From positions 2,350,520 to 2,414,519 of the forward strand of contig NZ_CP006644.1 of NCBI RefSeq assembly GCF_000512205.2: DNA of 64,000 nt. Reading direction: 5' to 3'. The notes under the pieces were generated by a model, which saw nothing but the letters and a program-made list of their open reading frames with translations, ran no database searches and was not told the DNA's origin. This DNA is from Sphingomonas sanxanigenens DSM 19645 = NX02. GTDB taxonomy: Bacteria; Pseudomonadota; Alphaproteobacteria; Sphingomonadales; Sphingomonadaceae. Of the stretch, positions 1 through 7,591 are shown piece by piece (within the stretch, counting starts at the first letter, position 1; each line of letters opens with the position of its first letter). A program made the position numbers and the translations under genes.

Positions 1-191
1 GTTTCCGCGCTGACGGCATCGTTGGCGCGCAGATTCTCGAGCGTCGTGTCCGAAAACACCACGCCCCAGCCGAAGGTGTCGCCCGCGCGATTGCGTTCGA
101 TCACCGTGATCTCGTGCGCGGGGTTCCGCAGCTTCATCGAGATCGCGAAATAGAGACCCGCCGGGCCTCCACCGAGGCAGACCACCTTCAT
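1..191 (-). CDS. FAD-dependent aryl-CoA monooxygenase, N-terminal part (runs off the left edge)
   Basis: Only the first 63 residues are inside the window. They begin with a Rossmann FAD-binding motif ([16 protein letters not shown], GxGxxG type), followed by the acidic end of the second strand ([19 protein letters not shown]). This start closely resembles salicylyl-CoA 5-hydroxylase and 2-aminobenzoyl-CoA monooxygenase, which hydroxylate an aromatic acyl-CoA with NAD(P)H and oxygen. The gene lies downstream of gentisate dioxygenase and a fumarylacetoacetate-hydrolase-family gene on the same strand, so a salicylyl-CoA to gentisate role fits; an anthraniloyl-CoA role is the main alternative. 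The start is the ATG at 191. The family call is good; the substrate is inference because the catalytic part is missing. Confidence 0.75.
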   Translation of the reverse strand, partial: MKVVCLGGGPAGLYFAISMKLRNPAHEITVIERNRAGDTFGWGVVFSDTTLENLRANDAVSAE

Positions 192-256
192 GCGCTTACC
201 CAACTTTCTTCATGGCCGGGCCGCACATGCGCGGCCCGGCCGAGGTCGTGCGATAC

Positions 257-1168
257 TCAGGCCGGAACGACCGGCACGCGCAGCTGGCCGATGCCCTCGA
301 CCGTGGCGACGATCATGTCGCCCGCGCCCAGCCACTCCTGCGGGGTGCGGCCGGCGCCGACGCCCTCGGGGGTGCCGGTGGCGATGATGTCGCCCGGTTC
401 GAGGCTGATGCCCTGCGACAGGTCGGCGATCAGCTCGTCGACCTTGAACAGCATGTGGCTGGTGTTCGAGCGCTGCTTCTCGACGCCGTTGACGGTCAGC
501 CACAGGTCCAGCGTCTGCGGATCGGGGATCTCGTCGGCGGTGACGATGCACGGGCCCATCGGCGCGTAGCTGTCCTGCCCCTTAGAATAGATCCACTGGC
601 CGGCGCGGCGGCAATCGCGCGCGCTCATGTCGACGATCAGCGAGTAACCGAACACGTGCGAGAGCGCATTCTCGCGGGTCACCGCCTTGGCGCCCGAACC
701 GATGATCGCGGCGAGTTCGACTTCCCAGTCGAGCTGCCTGGTGATGTTGGCGTTGAGGCGCACCGGATCGTTGGGCCCGATCACCGTCGTCGGCGGCTTG
801 GAGAAGATCACCGGCTGCTTGGGCAGATCCGGCGACGTATCCAGCGCCGCGGCGGATTCGGCGACATGATCGATATAGTTCAGGCCGATGCCGAAGATGT
901 TCTTGCGCGGGCGCGGGATCGGCGCCAGCAAGGTGACGCTGGTCAGCGGCACGGCGACGCCGATCGGCCAGGCCTTGGCGGCATCCGCGAGCATCGCGGT
1001 GACTGCGGGGATCGCGGTCGGCCCCAGATCGATGAAGTCGAGCATGCGGTGCGGCAGCTCCACGCCGGCGGCGCGGCCGAGCAAGGCGATGTCGGCGACG
1101 AGGCCGTCGACGATGGCGCCGAGCCGCGCTTCGGATTCGATCGAACGACGATAGGTGACAAGACGCAT
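257..1168 (-). CDS. Fumarylacetoacetate hydrolase family protein (probable fumarylpyruvate/maleylpyruvate hydrolase)
   Basis: 303 residues of the FAH family (metal-dependent C-C bond hydrolases of 2-oxo acids). Visible landmarks are IFGIGLNYIDHVAES, the substrate-loop KPPTTVIGPNDP, DWEVELAAIIG (metal-binding acidic residues), and LEPGDIIATGTPEGVG near the C terminus. The ATG at 1168 was chosen over an upstream start at 1225 because homologues begin with MRLVTYRR and a GGAAAG ribosome site precedes it. It follows gentisate dioxygenase by 28 bases in the same direction. That makes hydrolysis of maleyl- or fumarylpyruvate to pyruvate the likely step. No glutathione-dependent isomerase is seen here, so direct maleylpyruvate hydrolysis is possible. 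Cytosolic, no signal peptide. Confidence 0.9.
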   Translation of the reverse strand: MRLVTYRRSIESEARLGAIVDGLVADIALLGRAAGVELPHRMLDFIDLGPTAIPAVTAMLADAAKAWPIGVAVPLTSVTLLAPIPRPRKNIFGIGLNYIDHVAESAAALDTSPDLPKQPVIFSKPPTTVIGPNDPVRLNANITRQLDWEVELAAIIGSGAKAVTRENALSHVFGYSLIVDMSARDCRRAGQWIYSKGQDSYAPMGPCIVTADEIPDPQTLDLWLTVNGVEKQRSNTSHMLFKVDELIADLSQGISLEPGDIIATGTPEGVGAGRTPQEWLGAGDMIVATVEGIGQLRVPVVPA

Positions 1169-1196
1169 GCTGTGACTTTCCGTTTCTTGGATGATG

Positions 1197-2327
1197 TCAG
1201 GCGAGGATCGGCTGGTGGCCGCCATTTTCGGCGAGCGCTTCCTGCCGGTAGAGGTTGAGCGAACGCATCACCGGCAGGTCGTGGAACGAGAACAGGCAGG
1301 CATCCTCGCTGTCCGAGAGGTTCACATGTTCGTGGAACATCCAGGAGGGCACGCAGAAGATATCGCGTTCCTGCCAGTCGAAACGCTGGCCGTTGATGAT
1401 CGAATAGCCACGGCCCTTGCAGCACTGGTAGAGGAAGCTGCCGACCTCGCGGTGCGCCTTCGTATGTTCGCCGGGGCGCAGCATCTGGATCGAGGCGCCC
1501 ATCGTCGTCATCACCGGGCCGCCGGTGCTGGGATCGACATAATCCATGTGGATGCCGTCGAACGGCGAGCCTTCGCTGACCTTGGCTGCGCGCAGCAGCG
1601 CCTCGTAGGTCGGCGCCCATTCATATTTGAACAGCGGCGAGTAGCGCTTGGACCAGTTTTCGCCGGCCGGACGCAGGCCGGGATTGCCCCAGCGCATCGT
1701 CGTGTCGTCGACCGGGAAGGTCACCGCCTGCTGCAGATCCGGATGGACCTCGTAGAAATTGGCTTCGAGCGCGTTCATCAGCGGGATGTCCAGCCCGTCC
1801 TGCCAGATGCAGGTCGTGCCTTCCTCCCCCACGCCATGTTCGTGCCAGGTGCCGTTTGGCGTCAGCACGAAATCATTGGCGTTGAGCGGCATCTTGTGGC
1901 CGTCGACATTGGTGAAGGCGCCCTCCCCCTCCATGATGAAGCGGATGGCGGAGGCCGAGTGGCGATGGCTGGAGGCCACTTCGCCCGGGTTCATCACCTG
2001 CAGCCCCGAATAGAGCCAGCCGACCGCGGCGGCGGCATCGTCCCCCCGCCCCGGATTGTTGAGATAGACGACGCGGCGGCCGGCCTTCTCCGGCGTCACC
2101 AGATCGAGCGCGCGCAGCACGTGCGGACGCAGATCCCGATAGCGCCACAGCACCGGCACCGAGCGCGACTCGGGCTGCCAGGGTTCGATCCTGTTCGCCA
2201 CCGTCCACAGCGCGCCGGCGTGGAAGCGTTCGAGATCCCCGTAGAAGTCGACAAGCGCCTCGGTATCCGCGACATTCGCGCGGCCGATGACGTCTTCGCG
2301 ATACTGATCGTGCCTGCCGGTTGCCAT
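1197..2327 (-). CDS. Gentisate 1,2-dioxygenase
   Basis: 376-residue bicupin that cleaves gentisate (2,5-dihydroxybenzoate) to maleylpyruvate using Fe(II) and oxygen. The first cupin carries the metal set SSHRHSASA (His121, His123) and NGTWHEHG (His162), matching the spacing in characterised gentisate dioxygenases. The second cupin (about residues 275-360) contains GEHTKAHREVGSFLYQ. The start is the ATG at 2327: a strong GGAGGG sits 8 bases upstream, and it is part of the codons of a longer TTG-initiated reading frame (2342) that is therefore rejected. First gene of the minus-strand operon with the FAH-family hydrolase and the flavin monooxygenase; divergent from the nitrilase gene. Confidence 0.93.
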   Translation of the reverse strand: MATGRHDQYREDVIGRANVADTEALVDFYGDLERFHAGALWTVANRIEPWQPESRSVPVLWRYRDLRPHVLRALDLVTPEKAGRRVVYLNNPGRGDDAAAAVGWLYSGLQVMNPGEVASSHRHSASAIRFIMEGEGAFTNVDGHKMPLNANDFVLTPNGTWHEHGVGEEGTTCIWQDGLDIPLMNALEANFYEVHPDLQQAVTFPVDDTTMRWGNPGLRPAGENWSKRYSPLFKYEWAPTYEALLRAAKVSEGSPFDGIHMDYVDPSTGGPVMTTMGASIQMLRPGEHTKAHREVGSFLYQCCKGRGYSIINGQRFDWQERDIFCVPSWMFHEHVNLSDSEDACLFSFHDLPVMRSLNLYRQEALAENGGHQPILA

Positions 2328-2395
2328 GTGTCGGCCCTCCAATTGTTATAGGCTTAAAATTTCCTGTTGCGTCCTGTCAACCGTCCTCCGAAAAG

Positions 2396-2418
2396 AGGCT
2401 GTCCCTTGAACACAGCCT
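2396..2418. promoter_or_regulatory. Inverted repeat in the divergent dioxygenase/nitrilase promoter region
   Basis: AGGCTGT and ACAGCCT are exact 7-base inverted arms around a 9-base spacer in the 125-base gap between two divergent transcription units. Size and place suit a regulator operator, but no regulator gene is adjacent, so function is inferred only. Confidence 0.35.
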
Positions 2419-2452
2419 AGGGCAATTCGTGATCCAGATCCGTGGAGGTCAG

Positions 2453-3382
2453 ATGAGCAAGTTCCGGGCAGCCGTCGTGCAAGCGGCTTCGATTCCCTTC
2501 GACACGCCGGCGGCGGCGGCCAAGGTTGCCGGCCTCGTGCGCGAGGCGGCGGCCGGGGGCGCGCAGCTGGCGGTGTTTCCCGAGGCGATGCTGGGCGGCT
2601 ATCCCAAGGGCTGCTCGTTCGGCACGCCGGTGGGGATGCGCAAGCCAGAGGGGCGCGACATGTTCTCGCGCTATCATTCCGCCGCGATCGATCTCGACGG
2701 GCCGGAAGTGGCGCTGCTCACTGATGCCGCGCGCGAGACCGGGCTGTTCTTCGTGATCGGCGTGATCGAGCGCGACGGCGCCACGCTCTATTGCACCGCC
2801 CTGTTCTTCGATGGCGCCAAGGGGCTGATCGGCAAGCATCGCAAGCTGATGCCGACCGGCGCCGAGCGGCTGATCTGGGGCTTCGGCGACGGTTCGACCT
2901 TGCCGGTGTTCGAGACCGGCATGGGCAAGGTGGGCGCGGTGATCTGCTGGGAGAATTACATGCCGGCGCTGCGCCTGGCGATGTATTCGCAGGGCATCAC
3001 CCTCTATTGCGCGCCGACCGCCGACGATCGCGACGGCTGGGTCGCCTCGATGCGCCACATCGCGCTGGAGGGCCGGTGCTTCGTGCTGTCGAGCTGCCAG
3101 CACATCACCCGCGGCGCCTACCCCGCCGACTATGAATGCGCGCTGGGCGACGATCCGGAAACGGTGCTGATGCGCGGCGGCAGCCTGATCGCGGGGCCGC
3201 TGGGCGACCTGCTCGCGGGGCCGGACTATGGCGGCGAGACCATCCTCTACGCCGATCTGGAGACCGACGAGGTGATCCGCGGCCGCTATGATTTCGACGC
3301 GAGCGGCCATTATTCGCGGCCGGACGTGTTCCGGCTGGAGGTCGACACGCGCCCGCGCACCGCGACCAACTGGATCGGCTGA
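2453..3382 (+). CDS. Carbon-nitrogen hydrolase, nitrilase family
   Basis: 309 residues. The nitrilase triad is visible: Glu44 in VFPEAMLGGYPKG, Lys131 in GKHRKLMPTGAER, and Cys165 in VICWENYMP. The HRKLMPT and CWENYMP contexts are those of true nitrilases (nitrile to carboxylic acid and ammonia) rather than of amidases or ureidopropionases. The reading frame is open from 2321, but the start is placed at 2453 because GGAGG lies 5 bases upstream and homologues begin just before AAVVQAAS. It is followed after two bases by a flavin-reductase-like gene and is divergent from the gentisate operon. An aryl- or indole-acetonitrile substrate would fit the aromatic context but cannot be read from sequence. 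Confidence 0.88.
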   Translation: MSKFRAAVVQAASIPFDTPAAAAKVAGLVREAAAGGAQLAVFPEAMLGGYPKGCSFGTPVGMRKPEGRDMFSRYHSAAIDLDGPEVALLTDAARETGLFFVIGVIERDGATLYCTALFFDGAKGLIGKHRKLMPTGAERLIWGFGDGSTLPVFETGMGKVGAVICWENYMPALRLAMYSQGITLYCAPTADDRDGWVASMRHIALEGRCFVLSSCQHITRGAYPADYECALGDDPETVLMRGGSLIAGPLGDLLAGPDYGGETILYADLETDEVIRGRYDFDASGHYSRPDVFRLEVDTRPRTATNWIG

Positions 3383-3384
3383 CC

Positions 3385-4008
3385 ATGCGCTTCGACATGG
3401 ACAAGCTGGCGGGGGCCGAGCGCTACAAGCTGCTCGCCTCCTCGGTCACGCCGCGGCCGATCGCCTGGGTGACCAGCCTCGATCCGGACGGCCGGCTGAA
3501 CACCGCGCCCTACAGCTTCTTCAACGTGATGGGCCACACCCCGCCGACGGTGGTGCTTGGCTTCCTCGTTCGCGAGACCGGCGAGCCCAAGGATACGCCT
3601 GCCAACATCCTGGCGGGCGGCGAGTTCGTGGTGAACCTGGTTTCCGAGGCCGATGCTGCGGCGATGAACGCGACTTGCATCGACGCGCCGCCGGGGTGGG
3701 ACGAAGCCAGCTATGCCGGGCTCGACCTGATCCCCAGCGACCATGTCGCCCCGCCCCGTATCGCCTCCGCCCCCGTCAGCATGGAATGCCGGCTGCTGCA
3801 GGCGGTGCATCCGGGCCCGCAGCAGATCATCGTGATCGGCGAGGTGGTGACGATGCACGTCGCCGACCATCTCGTGCTCGACGCCGACCGCTGCCACCTC
3901 GACACGCCGGCGATGGGGCTGGTCGGCCGCGTGCATGGTGCGGGCTGGTATGCGCGGACGACGGACCTGTTCCAGTTGGAACGGCCGCGGTTTGCGGATG
4001 TGAAGTAG
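3385..4008 (+). CDS. Flavin reductase-like, FMN-binding split-barrel protein
   Basis: 207 residues of the flavin-reductase-like (DIM6/NTAB) family. The typical opening SSVTPRPIAWVTSLDPDG is followed by NTAPYSFFNVMGHTPP (flavin-binding region), FVVNLVSEADAAAMNAT, and a C-terminal CHLDTPAMGLVGRVHGAGWY. Such proteins bind FMN and either supply reduced flavin to a monooxygenase or act as oxidoreductases themselves. The ATG is two bases after the nitrilase stop, so the two are co-translated. A possible partner is the flavin monooxygenase at the left edge, although that enzyme normally reduces its own FAD. The last codons (RFADVK, stop) are part of a 173-base segment repeated at 5553. Confidence 0.85.
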   Translation: MRFDMDKLAGAERYKLLASSVTPRPIAWVTSLDPDGRLNTAPYSFFNVMGHTPPTVVLGFLVRETGEPKDTPANILAGGEFVVNLVSEADAAAMNATCIDAPPGWDEASYAGLDLIPSDHVAPPRIASAPVSMECRLLQAVHPGPQQIIVIGEVVTMHVADHLVLDADRCHLDTPAMGLVGRVHGAGWYARTTDLFQLERPRFADVK

Positions 4009-4144
4009 CGGGGCGGCTGGTTGGGCTGGAGTTTGGCTGGGGCGCCCTTTCGGAGGCTTCCGGCCAGGGCGCTATCAGGGTGCAGCGTCTGCTTGGCGTT
4101 GCCGGCGGGCCGGCGGGGATGACCGCGATTGGCGCTAAGCGGAC
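3972..4144. repeat. Diverged direct repeat, copy 1 (overlaps the end of the flavin-reductase gene)
   Basis: This 173-base stretch begins in the last codons of the split-barrel gene and continues into non-coding DNA. The same 173 bases recur at 5553-5725 in the same orientation, at roughly 80-85 percent identity by eye. Blocks such as GCGGTTTGCGGATGTGAAG are identical in both. Either a gene end was duplicated and the space between filled, or this is a dispersed repeat. Confidence 0.75.
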
Positions 4145-4220
4145 ACGGGGGCGGGAGAAGTGCTCTTGGCCGCTTGCGCGCTCGATTGCAGAGATTCTGA
4201 ATATTTGACAGACTGGCGCC

Positions 4221-4559
4221 ATGGATACGTCGACCATCCTTGATGAACGTGTAGGTGCTGGTCTCATGCCCGTTCGGTGCGGCGGGATCACCTTGTATCC
4301 GGCCAACGAGCTGAATGTGATATTCGATTGGGCGGAGCGCAATAGCCGATCGCTGGAATGGGTCGAGGGTGCATTCTTCGACCCGAAGGAGGATCGGGGG
4401 CAGCTGAGCGTCAGCTATATATGCGAATGCGGATCAGATTACGCCGCCTTCAAAGCTCAATGCTTGAGCTTGGTGCCAGAGATTGAGGCCGAAGCTGCCA
4501 CTATCGGCTTGGCTGCCTATTTTGAGATCGGCATATCGGCATCGCCCAGCAGCTGCTAA
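4221..4559 (+). CDS. Hypothetical protein
   Basis: 112 residues, not recognised. It opens MDTSTILDERVGAGLMPVRCGG and has a central stretch WVEGAFFDPKEDRGQLSVSYICECGSD with a CEC pair. No signal peptide or membrane segment is visible. Codon use and GC are lower than in the flanking metabolic genes, and it sits between copy 1 of the direct duplication and a MITE-like repeat, which suggests acquired DNA. It could be the relic of an immunity or phage-type protein; no function is proposed. Confidence 0.45.
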   Translation: MDTSTILDERVGAGLMPVRCGGITLYPANELNVIFDWAERNSRSLEWVEGAFFDPKEDRGQLSVSYICECGSDYAAFKAQCLSLVPEIEAEAATIGLAAYFEIGISASPSSC

Positions 4560-4989
4560 CCAACGTTTCATAGCCATGATCCTGCCGCCGACCTTTGTGC
4601 GACGAGGACGATCAGACCGGCCGCTTTCGGGCGTGGCTGGATCGGCGATGGTTGAGGGATTCTGGCGCAATCCGGACATTGAGTCGCCTCCATTTCCGCC
4701 GGCCGCTCCCGCCCAAAGTCGGTCGTTCGGCGATCAAGCTCTTGGTGCTGAAAGCTGCTATTGACTTCGCCATCTCAACGATGGACTACATCGAGTTTCG
4801 GGAGTTTCGGGGACACAATGCAAAATTGCAGGGATCGGAGCCCGCAGAGCTATCTGGTCTGAGTTTGGTATTGTGTCCCCGAAAGCCTCCGGCCTTGCAG
4901 CAGCCCTTCATGAGCAATATTATCCCATTTCTATCGTATTCCAGCCGGACATGTGGGATTAATCGACCCTACGCAGGGAAATATTGCGC
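4560..4989. other. Gene-free stretch with one MITE-like repeat
   Basis: No convincing gene was seen. An open frame from 4595 to 5083 on the plus strand runs straight through the palindromic repeat at 4805-4884 and has no family features, so it is not called. GC falls noticeably from about 4890 onward. Confidence 0.6.
4805..4884. repeat. 80-bp MITE-like palindromic repeat, copy A
   Basis: Begins TTTCGGGGACACAATGC and ends TTGTGTCCCCGAAA, so the ends are inverted repeats of about 15-18 bases. The middle holds GCAGGGATCGGAGCCCGC and CTATCTGGTCTGAG. Copies at 5471 and around 7592 share the same body. No coding capacity; resembles a non-autonomous element or a REP-type extragenic palindrome. Confidence 0.8.
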
Positions 4990-5247
4990 TTATTCATTAT
5001 TTAATATCGCCGCCATTTTCCGAGACTTTGCGAGGAATTTCAACTCACATCCATTAAGGCGATACTTAAAAGCAAGAGGCTGATATACATTCGCACGATG
5101 GAGCTTCTCTGACCAATTTTCCCCATAAACAATTGAAACTAAGGCATCTTGACTACGGCCTGCATACTCTATTAATCTTGCGGCCCATAAGTTTTCAACT
5201 TGCTCAGTTGGAATCATTCGATTGAAAATATCGACATGGCTTCTCAT
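4990..5247 (-). CDS. Hypothetical protein, low-GC
   Basis: 85 residues, no recognised domain. It includes EQVENLWAARLIEYAGRSQD and a C-terminal KFLAKSRKMAAILNNE. The base composition (many A/T third positions, visible AT runs around 4970-5250) is unlike the neighbours and suggests foreign origin. It lies between two copies of the MITE-like repeat. It may be a fragment of a larger gene; treated as possible only. Confidence 0.35.
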   Translation of the reverse strand: MRSHVDIFNRMIPTEQVENLWAARLIEYAGRSQDALVSIVYGENWSEKLHRANVYQPLAFKYRLNGCELKFLAKSRKMAAILNNE

Positions 5248-5470
5248 TTGAGCACAAACTCAGTGGACTGATCCCATGCCGCATTGTTCGGTTGTCGGTG
5301 CCGCTTGGTACGTTGATGAGGCTCATCGCCAGAGCCGGTATTTTTCAACTTAACAATTGACTCATCGAGCAAGTCCATCCGGATATGGCGACCATCCAAG
5401 CATTCTCAGCCCATCTGAGCGCATATCGCAACCGACGACCATGAAGTTTCGGGCGGCCGGGGGACACGAG

Positions 5471-5550
5471 TTTCGGCGACACAATGCAAAATAGCAGGGA
5501 TCGGAACCCGCAATGCTATCTGGTCTGAGTTTGGCATTGTGTCCCCGAAA
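5471..5550. repeat. 80-bp MITE-like palindromic repeat, copy B
   Basis: Same length and layout as copy A: TTTCGGCGACACAATGC at the left and GGCATTGTGTCCCCGAAA at the right. An inner inverted pair ATAGCA/TGCTAT flanks the GGGATCGGAACCCGCAA core, so the element can fold as a hairpin with an inner stem. Confidence 0.8.
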
Positions 5551-5552
5551 GC

Positions 5553-5725
5553 CCAGTTGTAACGGGCGCGGTTTGCGGATGTGAAGTAGCGTGCCGTCTG
5601 GTGGGGCGGGGTTTGGGTGGAGGTTTCTTTCGGAGGCTTCCAGCCCGTGCGCTATCAGGGTGCTGCGTCCGGTTTGGCGTTGTCGGCGGGCAGGCGGCGA
5701 GGACCGAGATTGGCGCGAAGCGGAC
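5553..5725. repeat. Diverged direct repeat, copy 2 (remnant of flavin-reductase gene end)
   Basis: Second copy of the segment at 3972-4144, of equal length. It still contains the sequence encoding RFADVK and the TAG stop of the split-barrel gene but no upstream coding part, so it reads as a gene-end fragment. It starts immediately next to repeat copy B. Confidence 0.7.
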
Positions 5726-5769
5726 GAACCCTTTTCAAGGTACCGCTTGAGGTCGGTACCCACAGAAAT

Positions 5770-6000
5770 TCATTCTTCGCCGAAGATATGCGGTTCAATT
5801 GTCATCGTCGCGCCTGTCCTCGTCGCGCCCCTAAGCCTATCTTTGGCGCATGCGGCATGGGCATAGATGCTCTGCGACGGATCGTCGTCTGTCCTAGTGC
5901 CATCGGCCCAGCGCCATAAGCCCTCAACAACGATGATCACCGCGCCGGCGTCAATGCGCTCGATGGTCTGTGCGCAGAACCAGCATGCATATCCAGTCAT
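5770..6000 (-). CDS. Small protein with CxxC...HxxC pattern
   Basis: 76 residues, hypothetical. An N-terminal CWFC pair and a central HAAC give four possible zinc ligands (about Cys6, Cys9, His49, Cys52). The sequence IDAGAVIIVVEGLWRW between them looks like a beta-hairpin. It ends EPHIFGEE. This is the pattern of a small metal-binding protein rather than of random translation, and codon use is normal for the genome. It lies between the duplicated fragment and the IS701-type element. Function unknown. Confidence 0.5.
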   Translation of the reverse strand: MTGYACWFCAQTIERIDAGAVIIVVEGLWRWADGTRTDDDPSQSIYAHAACAKDRLRGATRTGATMTIEPHIFGEE

Positions 6001-6063
6001 GGCAACGACACTGGCACATCAACCGGATATCAGCAACGTGTGCTGAATGGTGGTCTGAGTTTG

Positions 6064-6067
6064 GTAT
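6064..6067. repeat. 4-bp target-site duplication (left) of the IS701-type element
   Basis: GTAT directly precedes the left inverted repeat and recurs directly after the right one at 7588-7591. Joining the flanks across one GTAT recreates CTGAGTTTGGTATTATGTCC, the right arm of the 80-bp repeat. Confidence 0.8.
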
Positions 6068-7587
6068 CCCTACTGCGTCATAAACATCGAATATTGGATT
6101 GAGACGCGAGGCAGCAGGGACATCGAGCTAGGCGCCTGACGATGGCGGCGGCGAGGTGGATGCGGATGGTGGCGATGGAGTCATGGACATGGCGCTGCGG
6201 CCGAACGGGGAGCGCCGCGCGGGATATAGGCTTTGGGAATGGGAGGTTTTTGGCGGGATAGCGGATGGTGGAGGGCTGAGGGGGGAATCGTCTCCATTTG
6301 GGAGATGAGGAATCCGTAGGCGGCGATGCATAGGGTGACATGGTGGTGGAAGCCGCGCCATCCGCGGCCTTCATAGTGGCCGAGGCCGCATTGCTGCTTG
6401 AGATCGAGATAGTCGCGCTCGATGCGCCAGCGCAGCTTTGTGAGGCGGACGAGTTCGGTCGTGGCGATGTCGGCTGGCAGGGTGGAGAGCCAGAAGCGGG
6501 CGGGTTCGGGGTCGCCTTGTGGCCATTCGATCATGAGCCATAGCTCGGGGGAAGGATTGGCGCGCAGGCCATCGCCATTGGCACAGCATAGCCGCAGGAA
6601 AGCGAAGCGTCCGCCGAGCGGTTCGCTCGATCCCTGGCGGCAGGTCACGGTCTGCCACGCGCTGTCGGGCAACTCGAGCGCGAGCGCCTTGACCTGAACC
6701 GGTTGATGAGCGTGCTTGGGCAGCTTCTGCTCACCAGGCCGAGGGCCACGGCGGTGCGTTCTGGAGCGTGGCGGCGGCGCCTCGCCGGGGCGCCAGACAT
6801 TGGTGATGGGGCGGATCGCGACCGCGTAGGCTAAGCCCAGATCGGTCACGCCCTGGCGGAAATCGGCGGCGCCGCCATAGCCGGCATCGGCCAGCACGAC
6901 GCCTGGCGGCAAGCCTTGCGCGATCGCCGCCGCGAGCTGATCGAGCGCGATCCCGGTCTTGGACCGGAAGGGGATATCCTCGGGCACCCTGGCCTTGCGC
7001 CGCCGCTCGGCGTCGTTCGCCCAGGCCTCCGGCAGGAACAGCCGGTGCGCAACCGGCAGGCTCGCCGTCTCGGTCGCCAACGACAGGCTGACCATCACCT
7101 GGCAGTTCTCGGTCTTGCCGAGTTGTCCGCAATATTGCCGCGCCACGCCGACCGAATGCTTGCCCTTCTTGGGAAAGCCCGTGTCGTCGATGATCCAGGC
7201 CTCGACCAGGCCGTCGCGCTCCACCACCGGCAGAACCTGCTCGCGGACACACGCCATCAGCGCCTCGTCCGACCAGCCTCCCTGACCCACGAAATGCAGC
7301 AGCGACTGGTGTTTCGCCGATACCCGGTCAGGCCGAACCACCGCCGCCAGCGGCTCCACGCTCTTGCGCTCCACGGGAAGCAGCAGTCCCGTGCAATAAT
7401 CCCTCAACGGTTCGGCTCGGTCCGCATGCCCGATCACTTTCACAAGACGATCGACATAAGCGTCAAAACGCGCTTCAATCTCCTCCGTCCAGCGACCCTC
7501 CATCCCGACCCTCCAGCTCAGTTTGAATCACCGAGCCTATCACATCTGCGCCGGTACCGAATCCCCCCTTCTTCTGACTCAGTAGGG
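6068..7587 (-). mobile_element. IS701-family-like insertion sequence, complete (1520 bp)
   Basis: The left end reads CCCTACTGCGTCATAA; the right end, read inward on the other strand, is CCCTACTGAGTCAGAA. These are terminal inverted repeats differing at two positions over 16 bases. One intact transposase fills most of the element. A 4-base duplication (GTAT) on both sides fits the 4-bp duplications of the IS701 group and shows a simple insertion. The target was the right arm of an 80-bp palindromic repeat. Confidence 0.85.
6181..7503 (-). CDS. IS701-family DDE transposase
   Basis: 440 residues, full length with no frameshift. The signature of the family is present: AWIIDDTGFPKKGKHSVG followed by ARQYCGQLGKTENCQV (first catalytic Asp region, about residues 103-140), VVLADAGYGGAADFRQG (second Asp), and the C-terminal LRWRIERDYLDLKQQCGLGH then EGRGWRGFHHHVTLC region that carries the last acidic residue. 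It cuts and joins the element ends. It looks active because the open frame, both ends and the target duplication are all intact. Confidence 0.92.
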   Translation of the reverse strand: MEGRWTEEIEARFDAYVDRLVKVIGHADRAEPLRDYCTGLLLPVERKSVEPLAAVVRPDRVSAKHQSLLHFVGQGGWSDEALMACVREQVLPVVERDGLVEAWIIDDTGFPKKGKHSVGVARQYCGQLGKTENCQVMVSLSLATETASLPVAHRLFLPEAWANDAERRRKARVPEDIPFRSKTGIALDQLAAAIAQGLPPGVVLADAGYGGAADFRQGVTDLGLAYAVAIRPITNVWRPGEAPPPRSRTHRRGPRPGEQKLPKHAHQPVQVKALALELPDSAWQTVTCRQGSSEPLGGRFAFLRLCCANGDGLRANPSPELWLMIEWPQGDPEPARFWLSTLPADIATTELVRLTKLRWRIERDYLDLKQQCGLGHYEGRGWRGFHHHVTLCIAAYGFLISQMETIPPSALHHPLSRQKPPIPKAYIPRGAPRSAAAPCP

Positions 7588-7591
7588 GTAT
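7588..7591. repeat. 4-bp target-site duplication (right) of the IS701-type element
   Basis: GTAT, identical to 6064-6067, directly follows the CAGTAGGG end of the element and continues into TATGTCCCCGAAAG, the arm of the interrupted repeat. Confidence 0.8.

Larger units (their letters stand above)
5248..5769. other. Gene-free stretch: MITE-like repeat and duplicated segment
   Basis: Holds the second 80-bp palindromic repeat (5471-5550) and, three bases after it, the second copy of the 173-base direct duplication (5553-5725). No gene is supported. The remainder (5248-5470) is AT-richer than average and shows nothing recognisable. Confidence 0.6.

Noticed and set aside
4595-5083. 162-codon plus-strand frame in the accessory strip
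   Set aside because: It reads through a palindromic repeat and has no ribosome site or protein features.
4805-5550. Possible CRISPR-like spaced repeats
   Set aside because: The two 80-base repeats are 586 bases apart, each is itself palindromic, and there are no regular spacers or cas genes.
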